Positions 52,643-63,867 of a DNA stretch of 64,000 bases are shown here, piece after piece (position 1 is the first letter of the stretch; every line of letters starts with the position of its first letter). Origin of the DNA: Actinoallomurus sp. (GTDB lineage: Bacteria; Actinomycetota; Actinomycetes; Streptosporangiales; Streptosporangiaceae); contig JAOPYG010000293.1 in assembly GCA_025964685.1 (NCBI GenBank), positions 50,360 through 114,359 on the forward strand, written 5' to 3'. The notes beneath the pieces are model-generated. The model was not told the origin of the DNA, ran no database searches, and saw only the letters and a list, made by a program, of their open reading frames with translations. Made by a program: the position numbers and the translations under genes.

Positions 52643-53602
52643 GTGTCCTCCGAACGTCTCACCCTGGTCGTCGGCGACGAAGAGCTGCTGATCGACCGGG
52701 CGATCGCCGATGTCACCGCCGCCGCCCGCGCACGTGAGTCGGAGGCCGAGGTCCACGAGCTGACTCCGGCCACGCTCACCCGCGGTGCGCTCGCGGAGCT
52801 GACCTCCCCGTCGTTGTTCGGCGGGGGGAGGGTCGTCGTGCTCCGGGCCGCGCAGGACTTCGGCAAGGACCTCATCGCCGAGATCGGCAAGTACGCCGCC
52901 GACCCCGCCGACGACATCGACCTGGTCGTCGTGCACACCGGCGGCGCCAAGGGCAAGGCGCTGCTCGACGCGTTCACCAGGGCGGGCGCGCGCAAGGTCA
53001 CCTGCCAGAAGATCACGCGCCCGGGTGAGCGGGTCGCCTTCGTCCGCGCCGAGGTGCGCCGGGCCGGGGGCAGCATCGGCGAGGACGCCGCGCGCAGCCT
53101 GCTCGATGCCGTCGGCAACGACCTGCGCGAGCTCGCCAGCGCGTGCAGCCAGCTCGTGGCCGACACCGGGGGGAAGATCGGCGACGCCGCGGTCGCGCGC
53201 TACCACCGCGGCCGCGCGGAGGTCAGCGGCTTCAACGTCGCGGACCGGGCGGTCGAGGGCAGGCTGGCCGACGCGCTCGAACAACTGCGCTGGGCGCTGG
53301 CCACGGGCGTGGCCCCGGTACTCATCACCAGCGCGCTCGCGCAGGGCGTGCGGTCCCTCGCCAAGGTCGGTGGCGCCCCACGCGGGCTGCGCGGCGCCGG
53401 GCTGGCCAAGGAACTGGGCATGCCGCCCTGGAAGGTCGACCGCGTACGCCAACAGCTACGCGGCTGGACCCCGGACGGCGTGGCGGAGGCCCTCCAGGTG
53501 GTCGCCGAGACGGACGCGCAGGTCAAGGGCGCGGGCGCCGACGTCGCGTACGCGCTGGAAAAGGCGGTCAGCCAGATCGTCGCCGCCCGCGGCGCGCGCT
53601 GA
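52643..53602 (+). CDS. holA: DNA polymerase III subunit delta
   Basis: The clamp-loader delta subunit that opens the beta clamp, 319 residues. The N-terminal domain begins LTLVVGDEELLIDRAIADV, and LTSPSLFGGGRVVVLR is the sliding-clamp interaction and beta-strand segment typical of HolA. NDLRELASACSQLVADTGGK corresponds to the lid region. The start is a GTG at 52643. In actinobacteria it is normally followed by rpsT and lepA, as here, and preceded by comEC; an 8.6-kb block separates it from comEC in this genome. Confidence 0.93.
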   Translation: MSSERLTLVVGDEELLIDRAIADVTAAARARESEAEVHELTPATLTRGALAELTSPSLFGGGRVVVLRAAQDFGKDLIAEIGKYAADPADDIDLVVVHTGGAKGKALLDAFTRAGARKVTCQKITRPGERVAFVRAEVRRAGGSIGEDAARSLLDAVGNDLRELASACSQLVADTGGKIGDAAVARYHRGRAEVSGFNVADRAVEGRLADALEQLRWALATGVAPVLITSALAQGVRSLAKVGGAPRGLRGAGLAKELGMPPWKVDRVRQQLRGWTPDGVAEALQVVAETDAQVKGAGADVAYALEKAVSQIVAARGAR

Positions 53603-53964
53603 GCCCGCTTCGGCAGCCGGGGACTGGAAGGGCTCTGCGTACCGGGATCGCGCCCGGCAACGTGCGATTCTGCCGCCGCGCGCAGACAAGGCCGGACAAG
53701 GCCGGGCACTGCCGTGACCTGGGAATCACGCATATGGTCGACGACCGTCTCGATGTGCACGTCGCGCTGCGAGGCGTGGTGCCGCACCTCTACCTGTTCG
53801 GTCCTCGGTCCGCCGAACCACCCGGTTGGGTATGGCCCGCCGTCACCTGGGCGCAGCTCGAGTGGCAGATCGCGGCCTCCTGTAGCGCAGGCGAGTAGGA
53901 GCCGGCGCCCAGGGCCGCGTCGTACTGACTGAGCAGGAAGGTGGGACAATTTCGGACAGCACAG
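53603..53964. other. Intergenic stretch between holA and rpsT
   Basis: About 360 nt without a confident gene. It contains one short plus-strand frame (53734-53898, listed separately) and no recognisable RNA gene, repeat or promoter. Confidence 0.4.
53734..53898 (+). CDS. Possible small hypothetical protein
   Basis: A 54-codon frame (MVDDRLDVHVALRGVVPHLY...) with three Trp in the second half and no recognisable domain. No good ribosome site precedes the ATG. Third-position GC is moderate. It could be a real small gene, a remnant, or chance; I lean to chance. Confidence 0.2.
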   Translation: MVDDRLDVHVALRGVVPHLYLFGPRSAEPPGWVWPAVTWAQLEWQIAASCSAGE

Positions 53965-53997
53965 CGACGCCGCACCCGCTGGCGGGGGGCGGCGTCG
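53965..53997 (-). terminator. Hairpin downstream of rpsT
   Basis: A 9-bp perfect stem (CGACGCCGC / GCGGCGTCG) with a 15-nt loop lies 13 nt beyond the rpsT stop codon on the minus strand. It probably ends the rpsT transcript; no strong T-tract follows. Confidence 0.55.
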
Positions 53998-54009
53998 TGA
54001 AGCTAAGAA

Positions 54010-54279
54010 CTACTTCGCCTGCAGCTCGGCGGCGCGCTTGGCGATCGCCGACTTGCGGTTGGCGGCCTGGTTCTTGTGGATGACGCCCTTGCTCGCGGCC
54101 TTGTCGAGCTTGCGCAGCGCCACGCGGAGCTGGGTGGTGGTCGCCTCGGCGTCGCCGGAGTCAGCCGCCTCGCGGAACTTACGGATCTCCGTCTTCAGCT
54201 CCGACTTGACCGCCTTGTTGCGAAGGCGCGCCTTCTCGTTCTGCTTGTTGCGCTTGATCTGGGACTTGATGTTCGCCAC
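54010..54279 (-). CDS. rpsT: 30S ribosomal protein S20
   Basis: A small basic ribosomal protein, 89 residues, the standard length. The start ([20 protein letters not shown]) and end ([20 protein letters not shown]) match S20 throughout. The start is a GTG at 54279 with a weak GAGG upstream; a longer in-frame start (54333) is not supported because S20 always begins at this point. It is monocistronic and minus-strand, between holA and lepA, the usual actinobacterial order. A downstream hairpin terminates it. Confidence 0.96.
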   Translation of the reverse strand: MANIKSQIKRNKQNEKARLRNKAVKSELKTEIRKFREAADSGDAEATTTQLRVALRKLDKAASKGVIHKNQAANRKSAIAKRAAELQAK

Positions 54280-54360
54280 GAAAGAAGCCTCAGGTGTAAG
54301 TCGATGGGATGGGGCGCGGGACACCGCGCCCACACGCAGTGGGACAGCCTACCAAGCTCC

Positions 54361-55275
54361 TCACCCAACGCCCAAACCGGAGCGGGCCAGCCGGTCGATC
54401 AGGGATCGGGCGTACGCGCGCTGGAACGCGCGGATCGTCGGCAGGCCGGGTGGTGCCGGGCGGCGGCATCGCTCAGAGAGTAACCCGGCGAACGCGCACC
54501 ACAACGCGGCCACGCCCTCCGGTGGAGCGCCGGCCAGGATCTCATCCGCGCCGGGGTCCTCGACCTCGGTCAGCAGGATCGCGAGGTCGGCCCAGGCCGG
54601 GCCCGTACACGCGTGTGCCCAGTCGACGACGTGCACCCCGCCGTCCCCGTCGAGGATCAGGTTGTCGGAGCGCAGGTCGAAGTGCAGAAGCGTCTCGCCG
54701 GCGGCGTACGACGGCCAGGTCGCCTCCAGCGCGGCGAGGCGGCCGAGGTTGCGTGCCTCCCACGGGCCGAGGTCGGCGGGCGGGTCGGCGGCGAGCGTCC
54801 GCCACCCGGTGAAGATGTCGTCACCCACTCCGGGGAAGCCGTCCGGTGCGGGCGTCAGCGTCACCGCCATGGCGGTGACGGCGGCCACGACACGGTCCAG
54901 CTCGTCGCGGCGCCAGGGCAGCGACGGGGACTGCCCCTCGACGTCCTCGATGCCCAGGACGATCCAGTCCCCGTCGTCGTAGGTCCACAGGAGGCGCGGC
55001 ACCGGCAGGCCGGGCGGCAATGCGGCGAGCGTCCGCGCCTCACCCCGGTGCAGCGCCGCGGTGTCCGCGTTGATCGACGGCGCGACGGCCTTGACGAACA
55101 CGCGGCCGCCGTCGTCCAGCAGCAGTCGTGCGGCGACGCCGGGGGAGAAGCCGCCCCGCTGGTCGCGGGCGTCCACGACGGCCGCTCCGGCGCGTGCCTC
55201 GACGGCCGAGCGGATGTGGTCCGGGAGTCCGGTCCACACGAGCCGTACACCGGCCACCGGCGGAGGCGAGGACAT
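54361..55275 (-). CDS. Aminoglycoside phosphotransferase-fold kinase
   Basis: A 304-residue protein of the APH/choline kinase fold. The catalytic loop is LLHFDLRSDNLILDGDGGVH with the metal-binding Asp in VVDWAHACTGPAW, the normal order for the family. VFVKAVAPS supplies the ATP-binding Lys. The ATG at 55275 (MSSPPPVAGVRL) is preferred to an upstream in-frame start at 55359. Such proteins phosphorylate small alcohols or antibiotics; the substrate is not predictable. It is divergent from lepA and is inserted between rpsT and lepA. Confidence 0.85.
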   Translation of the reverse strand: MSSPPPVAGVRLVWTGLPDHIRSAVEARAGAAVVDARDQRGGFSPGVAARLLLDDGGRVFVKAVAPSINADTAALHRGEARTLAALPPGLPVPRLLWTYDDGDWIVLGIEDVEGQSPSLPWRRDELDRVVAAVTAMAVTLTPAPDGFPGVGDDIFTGWRTLAADPPADLGPWEARNLGRLAALEATWPSYAAGETLLHFDLRSDNLILDGDGGVHVVDWAHACTGPAWADLAILLTEVEDPGADEILAGAPPEGVAALWCAFAGLLSERCRRPAPPGLPTIRAFQRAYARSLIDRLARSGLGVG

Positions 55276-55376
55276 GAACAGATCCTGCCAGGCCGGAGCA
55301 ACCCGGTCGCGTAACCGAGCACGGCACCCGGCATGGGACCATGGATTACGCCAATCCATGACTCCAGAGGAACCCG

Positions 55377-57197
<1,821 letters not shown>

Positions 57198-57252
57198 GCG
57201 GACGCCCGGCCGGGTTGTCGCCGGGCACACTCGATCAACGGTTGGAGCGGGC

Positions 57253-58104
57253 ATGGATCTTGGCCGGATCGGCATCTGGAACTCCGGACTGCGCGACGAG
57301 GATCCGAAGGTGGCGGGTGAGATCCCCGAGGCCGCGGCGGAGCTGGAGGAGCTCGGGTACGGCGCCATCTGGCTCGGCGGCAGTCCGGGCGTGCACCATG
57401 CGCTCCCCGTGCTGGAGGCGACGTCACGCATCGTCGTCGCCACCGGCATCCTCAGCATCTGGGAGCACGACCCGGCGAAGGTCGCCGAGCAGCAGGCCGG
57501 CATCGCCGCGGACCACCCCGGCCGCTTCCTGCTGGGTCTCGGTGCGAGCCACGCCGCGCTGGTGAAGGATTACCGCAAGCCCTACTCCGCGATGGTGGAC
57601 TTCCTCGACGGCCTCGACGCCGCCGGATCGGCCAAGGACGACCGCGTGCTGGCCGCGCTCGGCCCGCGCATGCTCGCGCTGTCCCGCGACCGCGCCGCCG
57701 GCGCCCACCCGTACCTCATCACCCCCGAGCACACCGCGACGGCCCGCGAGACCCTCGGTCCGGACCGTCTGCTGGCGCCGGAGGTGAAGGTCGTCCTCGA
57801 CACCGACCCCGATCGCGCCCGCGCCGCCGCGCGCGGCCACCTCGAGCTCTACCTCGCCCTGCCCAACTACACCGGCAACCTGAGGCGCCTCGGCTTCACC
57901 GACGACGACCTCCGCGACGGTGGCAGCGACCGGCTGATCGACGCCACGTTCGCCTGGGGTGACGTGGGGGTGATCCGCGAGCGGATCGCGGCCCACCGGG
58001 AGGCGGGCGCCGACCAGGTCGTGCTGCAGGTCGTGACCGCCGATCAGGTGGCCCTGCCGCGGTCGCAGTGGCGCGAACTCGCCGACGGCCTGGAGCTGCG
58101 CTAG
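57253..58104 (+). CDS. LLM class F420-dependent oxidoreductase
   Basis: A 283-residue luciferase-like protein, of the group usually annotated as F420-dependent. LGRIGIWNSGLRDEDPKVAG opens the barrel, then YGAIWLGGSPGV, RIVVATGILSIWEHDPAKVA and GRFLLGLGASHAALVKDY, all typical of TIGR03620-like members. It is 55 nt downstream of lepA with an ATG after GGAGCGGG. Substrate unknown. It is one of four flavin/F420-type enzymes in the right third of the window. Confidence 0.88.
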   Translation: MDLGRIGIWNSGLRDEDPKVAGEIPEAAAELEELGYGAIWLGGSPGVHHALPVLEATSRIVVATGILSIWEHDPAKVAEQQAGIAADHPGRFLLGLGASHAALVKDYRKPYSAMVDFLDGLDAAGSAKDDRVLAALGPRMLALSRDRAAGAHPYLITPEHTATARETLGPDRLLAPEVKVVLDTDPDRARAAARGHLELYLALPNYTGNLRRLGFTDDDLRDGGSDRLIDATFAWGDVGVIRERIAAHREAGADQVVLQVVTADQVALPRSQWRELADGLELR

Positions 58105-58227
58105 TCGCTGAGCGTTCCTTATCGGCCCGGACCTCGGCATTCCCCCGGTGCGGCCGGAACCACGGTTCTGTGTTTTCGCGTCTCACCGGGGTAGACACGC
58201 CGTGCTCGCCGGTCGTCGGGAGGAACA

Positions 58228-58704
58228 GTGGACGCTGCTATGGCGGGGCAGGGATCTCGCCGTGACAACGCCCTGAGTGACGCGGATGACGCTACCCCGC
58301 TGACCGGCTCCATCACCCTGCCGGGCGTGGAGCGTTCGGTGGCGAGCGGCCGCCGTTTCGTACGCGAGACGCTCGGGTCGCGACATCCCGCCCTGGAAAA
58401 GGTCGCGCTGGGCGTAAGCGAGCTGGCCACCAACGCGATCCGGCACTCGCCGAGCGGTGAGGGTGGCCAGATCACGATCGGTCTGGTCGCCGACGGGCGG
58501 GCGGTCCGCGCCGAGGTCACCAACGCCGGCACGATGCCCGCCAAGCCCCATCCCAAGACGGACGTCGAGGCAGAAGGCGGCCGCGGCATCCTCATCATCG
58601 AGGTGCTCGCCGACTCCTGGGGCGTGACCGAGGGCTCCGGGACGACGACGGTGTGGGCGGAGTTCCTGGCCGCCTCCTGGGCGTTGTCCAAGCCGGAGGC
58701 CTGA
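58228..58704 (+). CDS. ATP-binding anti-sigma factor-like (RsbW/SpoIIAB-type) protein
   Basis: A 158-residue HATPase protein of the serine-kinase anti-sigma factor type. N-box motif ELATNAIRHSPSGEGGQITI (near 65-84), a second segment EVTNAG, and the G-box GGRGILIIEVLADSWGV are visible. Streptomyces-like genomes have dozens of such proteins controlling sigma factors or partner-switching; no sigma or anti-anti-sigma gene is adjacent. Starts with GTG at 58228 after GGAGG. Confidence 0.85.
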   Translation: MDAAMAGQGSRRDNALSDADDATPLTGSITLPGVERSVASGRRFVRETLGSRHPALEKVALGVSELATNAIRHSPSGEGGQITIGLVADGRAVRAEVTNAGTMPAKPHPKTDVEAEGGRGILIIEVLADSWGVTEGSGTTTVWAEFLAASWALSKPEA

Positions 58705-58744
58705 GGCGGCGGCGCGGGCACTATCACCCGGGCGGCACACTTGA

Positions 58745-59956
58745 GTGGTGCCATCGACGCTGCCCGACGGGGATCCGGTTCCGAGAGACGGAGCGCTGCC
58801 CGACAGTGCCCACGACGGTCTCGGCGGCCGGCCGTTCGGTTTCTACGTGCACGTGCCGTTCTGTGTCACGCGCTGCGGCTACTGCGACTTCAACACCTAC
58901 ACCGCCACCGAGCTGCGGGGCGCGTCCCGCGACTCGTACGCCGACACGGCGATCGCCGAGGTCCGGATGGCGCGGCGCGTGCTCGGCGACGTGGTCCTGC
59001 CGGTACGGACGGTGTTCGTCGGCGGCGGCACGCCCACCCTGCTGCCCGCGGCCGACCTCGGCCGGGTGCTGGAGGCGATCGGCAAGGAGTTCGGGCTGGC
59101 CGAGGACGCCGAGGTCACGACCGAGTCCAACCCCGAGACGGTCGACCCGGCCTACCTCGCCGGACTGCGTGAGGCGGGCTTCACACGCGTGTCGTTCGGC
59201 ATGCAGAGCGCCCGCGAGCACGTCCTGGCCGTACTCGACCGCACGCACACGCCCGGTCGCCCGCAGCAGTGCGTGACCTGGGCCCGTGAGGCCGGCTTCG
59301 AGCACGTCAACCTGGACCTCATCTACGGCACGCCGGGCGAGAGCGACGCCGACTGGCAGGCCAGCCTCGACGCCGTCGTCGCGGCCGGGGCCGACCACGT
59401 CTCCGCGTACGCCCTGATCGTCGAGGACGGCACCCGCCTGGCCACGCGCGTGCGCCGCGGTGAGCTGGCCCCGCCCGACGACGACGCGATGGCCGACCGC
59501 TACCTGGCCGCCGAGCGCACTCTCGGCGGCCACGGCCTGGGCTGGTACGAGATCTCCAACTGGGCGGCGAGCGAAGAGGCCCGCTGCCGCCACAACCTGC
59601 TCTACTGGACCGGCGGCGACTGGTGGGGCGTCGGTCCGGGCGCGCACAGCCACGTCGGCGGCACCCGCTGGTGGAACGTCAAGCACCCGGCCGCGTACGC
59701 CTCCCGCCTCGCGGAGGAGGCCACCCCGGCGTACGCGCGCGAGGTGCTCGACGACGCCGACCGGCGGTTCGAGCGGATCATGCTGGAGCTGCGGCTGGCG
59801 GAGGGCTGCCCGCTCGACCTGTTCGAGGACCCGTCCGCGGTGTGCCGGGCCGTCGCCGACGGTCTCCTGGTGCCCGAGGCGTACGAGGCCGGCCGGGCCG
59901 TGCTCACCCTGCGAGGACGCCTGCTGGCCGACGCCGTCGTCCGCGACCTGACCTGA
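58745..59956 (+). CDS. hemW: Heme chaperone HemW
   Basis: A radical SAM protein that delivers heme to membrane proteins, formerly annotated as a coproporphyrinogen oxidase, 403 residues. The cluster motif CVTRCGYC (Cys 40, 44, 47) follows the YVHVPF start of the radical SAM domain. The HNLLYW segment is the HemW-specific motif that separates it from true HemN. Two consecutive GTG codons (58745, 58748) are possible starts; neither has a good ribosome site, so the mRNA may be leaderless. Its order after lepA and before hrcA is normal for actinobacteria. Confidence 0.92.
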   Translation: MVPSTLPDGDPVPRDGALPDSAHDGLGGRPFGFYVHVPFCVTRCGYCDFNTYTATELRGASRDSYADTAIAEVRMARRVLGDVVLPVRTVFVGGGTPTLLPAADLGRVLEAIGKEFGLAEDAEVTTESNPETVDPAYLAGLREAGFTRVSFGMQSAREHVLAVLDRTHTPGRPQQCVTWAREAGFEHVNLDLIYGTPGESDADWQASLDAVVAAGADHVSAYALIVEDGTRLATRVRRGELAPPDDDAMADRYLAAERTLGGHGLGWYEISNWAASEEARCRHNLLYWTGGDWWGVGPGAHSHVGGTRWWNVKHPAAYASRLAEEATPAYAREVLDDADRRFERIMLELRLAEGCPLDLFEDPSAVCRAVADGLLVPEAYEAGRAVLTLRGRLLADAVVRDLT

Positions 59957-59966
59957 CCCACGGACG

Positions 59967-60533
59967 TCAGCGGAAGATCCGCCAGGCCACCAGGACGGGC
60001 AGGCGGTACCACTCGCACCGGTTGGCGCCGATGGCGGCTCTGACCACGAAGAAGCAGTCGGCGGCGAGGATCGCCAGCACGAGAGGCAGCCAGCCGGGGC
60101 CCTTGAAGTACGCCAGCAGCAGCGCCGTGGAGGTGCCGGCGAACACGGCGACGAACAGGTTCAGCGCCTGGACGGCGTGGAAGCGCGCGAAGGGTGACGA
60201 ACGCCCCTTGAGCGCGAGGACGATGGCGGGGGCCACGAAGCCGGACACGAACATCCCGACATAGGCGGGCACCGCCCAGCGTTCGTCCTCGTCCGTGACC
60301 GGACCGCCTTCCCGGGTGGCCGGTGCCTCGGCGTACGGGTCATACGGCTGCTGGTACGGCTCGGCGTGCGGCGGCCGCCCGTAGCCGGATGGGGCGTACT
60401 GCTGCGGGGGAGCGTACGGGGGCGGCGGAGCGCCCTGGCCGTGCTGCGGTGCGCCGTACTGCTGCGGGTGGCCCCCGCCGTACGGCTGCCCGTACGGCTG
60501 CCCGTACGGCTGCCCGCCCGGGCCATGGGTCAT
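59967..60533 (-). CDS. DUF4870 membrane protein with a Pro/Gly/Tyr-rich N-terminus
   Basis: A 188-residue membrane protein. The first 75 residues are low-complexity (repeated GQPY units and runs of Pro, Gly and Tyr) and likely cytoplasmic and disordered. The rest (about 80-188) is the DUF4870 domain with three membrane segments (YVGMFVSGFVAPAIVLALKG, then ALNLFVAVFAGTSTALLLAY). Function unknown; relatives are small actinobacterial membrane proteins of the cell surface. It is convergent with hemW at 11 nt distance. Confidence 0.85.
   Translation of the reverse strand: MTHGPGGQPYGQPYGQPYGGGHPQQYGAPQHGQGAPPPPYAPPQQYAPSGYGRPPHAEPYQQPYDPYAEAPATREGGPVTDEDERWAVPAYVGMFVSGFVAPAIVLALKGRSSPFARFHAVQALNLFVAVFAGTSTALLLAYFKGPGWLPLVLAILAADCFFVVRAAIGANRCEWYRLPVLVAWRIFR
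60481..60516. repeat. Three exact 12-nt repeats inside the DUF4870 gene
   Basis: The unit TACGGCTGCCCG occurs three times head to tail without a mismatch, coding for the GQPY repeats at the protein N-terminus. Such runs can slip and change length between strains. Confidence 0.85.
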
Positions 60534-60617
60534 CGTGCGTTGCCTCCTTCGGGTTCGCCCCCTGCGATGCGGTGTCGCAGTTTATGAGACGTACGCGCGC
60601 ATTGGATGGTTTCGCCG

Positions 60618-61442
60618 TCAGCCGTCCGCCTGCGGGGCGGTGACGAAGTCGATGAGCTCCTCCACCCGGCCGAGCAGCGCCGGTTCGAGGTCGGCGTAGG
60701 TGCGCACCCGGCTCAGGATCGCCTGCCACACCTCGCCCGGCTCGCCCTTCCAGCCGAGCGCGTCGATCACGCCCTCCTTCCACGGAATGCCGCGCGGTAC
60801 GTCCGGCCAGGCGCGGATGCCGACGGTGGCCGGCTTGACCGCCTGCCAGATGTCGATGAAGGGGTGCCCGGTGACCAGGACGTACGTAGACTCGACCCGG
60901 TCGGCGATCCGGCTCTCCTTCGACCCGGCGACCAGGTGGTCCACCAGCACGCCCAGGCGGCGATCCGGCCCAGGCTCGAACTCCTCGGCGATCTCCGGCA
61001 GATGGTCGACGCCTTCGAGGTACTCCACGACGACGCCCTCCACCCGCAGGTCGTGGCCCCAGATCTTCTCCACGAGCTCGGCGTCGTGCTTGCCCTCGAC
61101 GTAGATGCGGCTCTCCCGCGCGACGCGGGCGCGCAGGCCCTGCACGGCGATGGAGCCGGACGCCGAGATCGCGCGGCCGGCCGCCCGCACGGGACGGACG
61201 AGCGTCACCGGCTTGCCGTCGATCAGGAAACCGGCCTTGGCCAGCGGGAACACCCGGCGCTTGCCGAACCGGTCCTCCAGGGTCACCGTGTCCTTCTCGC
61301 AGGCCACGACGGCGCCACAGAAGCCGCTGGAGGGATCCTCGGCCACCAGACCGGGCTCGGCCGCGATCTCGGGGATCTGGCCCTTGCGGGGGCGTCGCCA
61401 GTCGCCCGAGAGAACGTCCTTGGCGTAGTTCTTGCTCCGCAC
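60618..61442 (-). CDS. DUF3097 family protein
   Basis: A 274-residue protein of the actinobacterial DUF3097 family. Its start at a GTG (61442, VRSKNYAKDVLSGDWRR) matches the family N-terminus; a longer frame upstream has no coding character and runs through a separate promoter region. The segment RIYVEGKHDAELVEKIWG, followed by VEYLEGVDHLPE, resembles a Toprim-like metal-binding motif (Glu then Asp), as in some nucleases and primases. Function unknown; a nucleic-acid role is an inference. It is divergent from hrcA. Confidence 0.85.
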   Translation of the reverse strand: MRSKNYAKDVLSGDWRRPRKGQIPEIAAEPGLVAEDPSSGFCGAVVACEKDTVTLEDRFGKRRVFPLAKAGFLIDGKPVTLVRPVRAAGRAISASGSIAVQGLRARVARESRIYVEGKHDAELVEKIWGHDLRVEGVVVEYLEGVDHLPEIAEEFEPGPDRRLGVLVDHLVAGSKESRIADRVESTYVLVTGHPFIDIWQAVKPATVGIRAWPDVPRGIPWKEGVIDALGWKGEPGEVWQAILSRVRTYADLEPALLGRVEELIDFVTAPQADG

Positions 61443-61640
61443 GGCGGCACCGTACCGGGACCAACCCGGCCGAGCCCGGACCAACACGCGTGAGGGCCCG
61501 AGACGGTACGCTGACGCGCCGACGCCTGCCGCCGGAGCCGGAATACCGGTGCGGGGGGCTGCGTTGCGGCACTGCGTGGCGGTCCAGCAGAGCGCCGTCG
61601 TTCGTTGCCGCCGACTCGTCGTGACAGTCGCCGATCGCCG

Positions 61641-61672
61641 TACACTTGGCACTCAAGAACGCGGAGTGCCAG
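61641..61672 (+). promoter_or_regulatory. CIRCE element and -10 of the hrcA-dnaJ promoter
   Basis: TTGGCACTC-N9-GAGTGCCAG (61646-61672) fits the HrcA operator CIRCE (TTAGCACTC-N9-GAGTGCTAA). It differs from consensus by an A to G in the left arm and a matching T to C plus a terminal change in the right arm, so its symmetry is kept. A -10-like TACACT (61641-61646) directly precedes it. The hrcA start is 33 nt downstream. Confidence 0.9.
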
Positions 61673-61704
61673 ATTAGAAGCCTGTCGCCGTGGGAGGTGA
61701 GTGC

Positions 61705-62718
61705 GTGCTCGACGATCGGAAGCTCTCGGTGCTCCGGGCCATCGTTGAGGATTACGTGTCCACCAACGAACCCGTGGGCTCCAAGGCGCTGGCCGAACGC
61801 CACAACCTGGGCGTGTCCCCGGCCACGATCCGCAACGACATGGCCGTGCTCGAAGAGCAGGGGTACATCGCCCAGCCGCACACGAGTGCGGGCCGGGTGC
61901 CCACCGACAAGGGCTACCGCCTGTTCGTCGACCGGCTCTCGACGATCAAGCCGCTGTCGTCGGCGGAGCGGCGAGCGATCGAGACGTTCCTCGCCAACGC
62001 CTACGACCTCGACGATGTCGTCACCCGTACGGTGCGGCTGCTCGCGCAGCTGACCCGGCAGGTCGCCGTCGTGCAGTACCCCTCGCTGACGCGGTCGGCG
62101 GTGCGCCACATCGAGCTCGTGCCGATCGGCGCCGACCGGCTGCTGCTGGTGATCATCACGAACACGGGCCGGGTCGAGCAGCGGGCCATCGAGATGCCGG
62201 ACGGCGTCTCGGAGGACTCCATCGCCCACCTGCGGGCACTGCTCAACGCCCACCTCGACGGGTGCTGGCTCACGGACGTGCCCGGCGTCGTCGCCGAGGT
62301 GCCCGAACGGGTGCCGGTGGATGAGCGGCCGCTCGCCGCGACCGTCCTGTCGGTGCTGCTCGAGACCCTGATCGAGAAACACGAAGAAAAGATCGTCATC
62401 GCCGGCGCGGCGAACCTCGCCCGCGCCGACTTGTCCCGGAGCCTCCGCGACGTGCTGGAGGCCTTGGAAGAACAGGTCGTCCTGATGCGCCTGCTCGGTG
62501 AGGTGAGCGATCCCACGAGCCTCACCGTGCGGATCGGCACCGAGAACCCCCACGAGAGCCTCTTCACGACCTCTGTGGTCGCCACCGGATACGGTGCCGG
62601 CGACCAGGCCGTGGCCCGGCTCGGCGTGCTCGGCCCGACGCGGATGGACTACCCCGGCACGATGGGAGCGGTACGCGCAGTGGCACGTTACGTCGGTCAG
62701 ATACTGGCGGGGTCGTAA
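61705..62718 (+). CDS. hrcA: Heat-inducible transcription repressor HrcA
   Basis: Represses class I heat-shock genes by binding CIRCE, with GroEL as its stability sensor, 337 residues. The N-terminal winged helix is [20 protein letters not shown] followed by [20 protein letters not shown] and [14 protein letters not shown]; family-specific [20 protein letters not shown] follows. The GTG at 61705 is chosen over one at 61690 because GGGAGGTGA precedes it at the proper distance. It lies 32 nt downstream of a CIRCE element and directly precedes dnaJ (stop codon and start codon adjacent), so it represses its own operon. Confidence 0.95.
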   Translation: MLDDRKLSVLRAIVEDYVSTNEPVGSKALAERHNLGVSPATIRNDMAVLEEQGYIAQPHTSAGRVPTDKGYRLFVDRLSTIKPLSSAERRAIETFLANAYDLDDVVTRTVRLLAQLTRQVAVVQYPSLTRSAVRHIELVPIGADRLLLVIITNTGRVEQRAIEMPDGVSEDSIAHLRALLNAHLDGCWLTDVPGVVAEVPERVPVDERPLAATVLSVLLETLIEKHEEKIVIAGAANLARADLSRSLRDVLEALEEQVVLMRLLGEVSDPTSLTVRIGTENPHESLFTTSVVATGYGAGDQAVARLGVLGPTRMDYPGTMGAVRAVARYVGQILAGS

Positions 62719-63852
62719 GTGGCGAACGACTACTACGCGACCCTCGGGGTACGCCGCGACGCGGGCGCGGATGAGATCAAGAAGGCGTATCGCCGGCTCG
62801 CACGCGAGCTGCACCCGGACGTCAACCCCGACCCGGAGACGCAGGACCGGTTCAAGGAGATCACCCAGGCGTACGAGGTGCTCTCCGACCCCAAGAAGCG
62901 CGAGATGTACGACCTCGGCGCGGACCCGTTCGCGTCCGGGGGAGGCGGTGCCGGTGCCGGCGGCTTCGGCGCCGGATTCCCCTTCAGCGACATCATGGAC
63001 GCCTTCTTCGGCAACCAGGCCCAGCGCGGCCCGCGCAGCCGGGCGCGGCGCGGGCGCAACGGCACGATCCGCGTTGAGCTGGACCTGTCCGAGACCGCCT
63101 TCGGCACCACGCGTGAACTCACGGTCGACACCGCCATCGTCTGCACCAGCTGCACCGGCACCGGCACCGCGCCCGGCACCCAGCCGGACAACTGCGACAT
63201 GTGTCACGGCCGCGGCGAGGTGCAGCAGGTCACCCGGTCCTTCCTCGGCCAGGTCATGACCTCGCGCGCCTGCCCGCAGTGCGCTGGATACGGCACCGTC
63301 ATCCGCACGCCGTGCCCGGAGTGCTCCGGTGACGGCCGGGTGCGCACCCGCCGTACGATCAAGGTCCGCATCCCGGCGGGCGTCGAGTACGGCACCCACA
63401 TCCAGCTCGCCGGCGAGGGCGAGGTCGGCCCCGGCGGAGGCCCGCCCGGCGACCTGTTCCTCGAGATCGTCGAGCGCCCGCACGCGATCTACGAACGCCA
63501 GGGCGACGACCTGCACTGCACGGTCCAGGTGCCGATGACGGCGGCGGCACTCGGCACGTCTTTGACGGTCGAGACGCTCGACGGCCCAGAGGAGATCGAC
63601 ATCCGGCCCGGGACCCAGTCCGGCCAGCGGATCCCGATGTACGGGCGGGGCGTCAAGCACCTCAACGAGAGCGGTCGCGGCGACCTGATGATCCACGTGA
63701 ACATCGAGACGCCGACCAAGCTGGACGAAGAGCAGGAGGAACTCCTGCGCCAACTGTCGGTCCTGCGCGGCGAGGAGCGTCCGCCGGGCAAGTTCACGCC
63801 GGGCCAGCAGGGCTTCTTCTCCCGGCTGCGCGATGCCTTCAACGGCCGCTGA
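62719..63852 (+). CDS. dnaJ: Chaperone DnaJ (DnaJ2 type)
   Basis: A co-chaperone of DnaK, 377 residues. Order of parts: J domain (1-70) with the catalytic HPD in ELHPDVNPD, a Gly/Phe-rich linker ([18 protein letters not shown]), a zinc domain with four CxxCxGxG repeats ([32 protein letters not shown]) and the C-terminal substrate-binding domains. The GTG start at 62719 directly follows the hrcA stop, so translation is coupled. It is the HrcA-linked DnaJ2, distinct from the DnaJ1 of the dnaK operon. Confidence 0.95.
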   Translation: MANDYYATLGVRRDAGADEIKKAYRRLARELHPDVNPDPETQDRFKEITQAYEVLSDPKKREMYDLGADPFASGGGGAGAGGFGAGFPFSDIMDAFFGNQAQRGPRSRARRGRNGTIRVELDLSETAFGTTRELTVDTAIVCTSCTGTGTAPGTQPDNCDMCHGRGEVQQVTRSFLGQVMTSRACPQCAGYGTVIRTPCPECSGDGRVRTRRTIKVRIPAGVEYGTHIQLAGEGEVGPGGGPPGDLFLEIVERPHAIYERQGDDLHCTVQVPMTAAALGTSLTVETLDGPEEIDIRPGTQSGQRIPMYGRGVKHLNESGRGDLMIHVNIETPTKLDEEQEELLRQLSVLRGEERPPGKFTPGQQGFFSRLRDAFNGR

Positions 63853-63867
63853 GGTGGCTTTCGCCCG

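Noticed and set aside
57204..57226. Inverted repeat GCCCGG/CCGGGC after lepA as terminator
   Set aside because: Only 6 bp of stem with an 11-nt loop and no T-tract; common by chance at this GC content.
60481..60516. Short tandem repeats considered as a CRISPR or VNTR locus
   Set aside because: There are only three 12-nt units without spacers, inside a coding sequence, so it is a coding repeat and not CRISPR.
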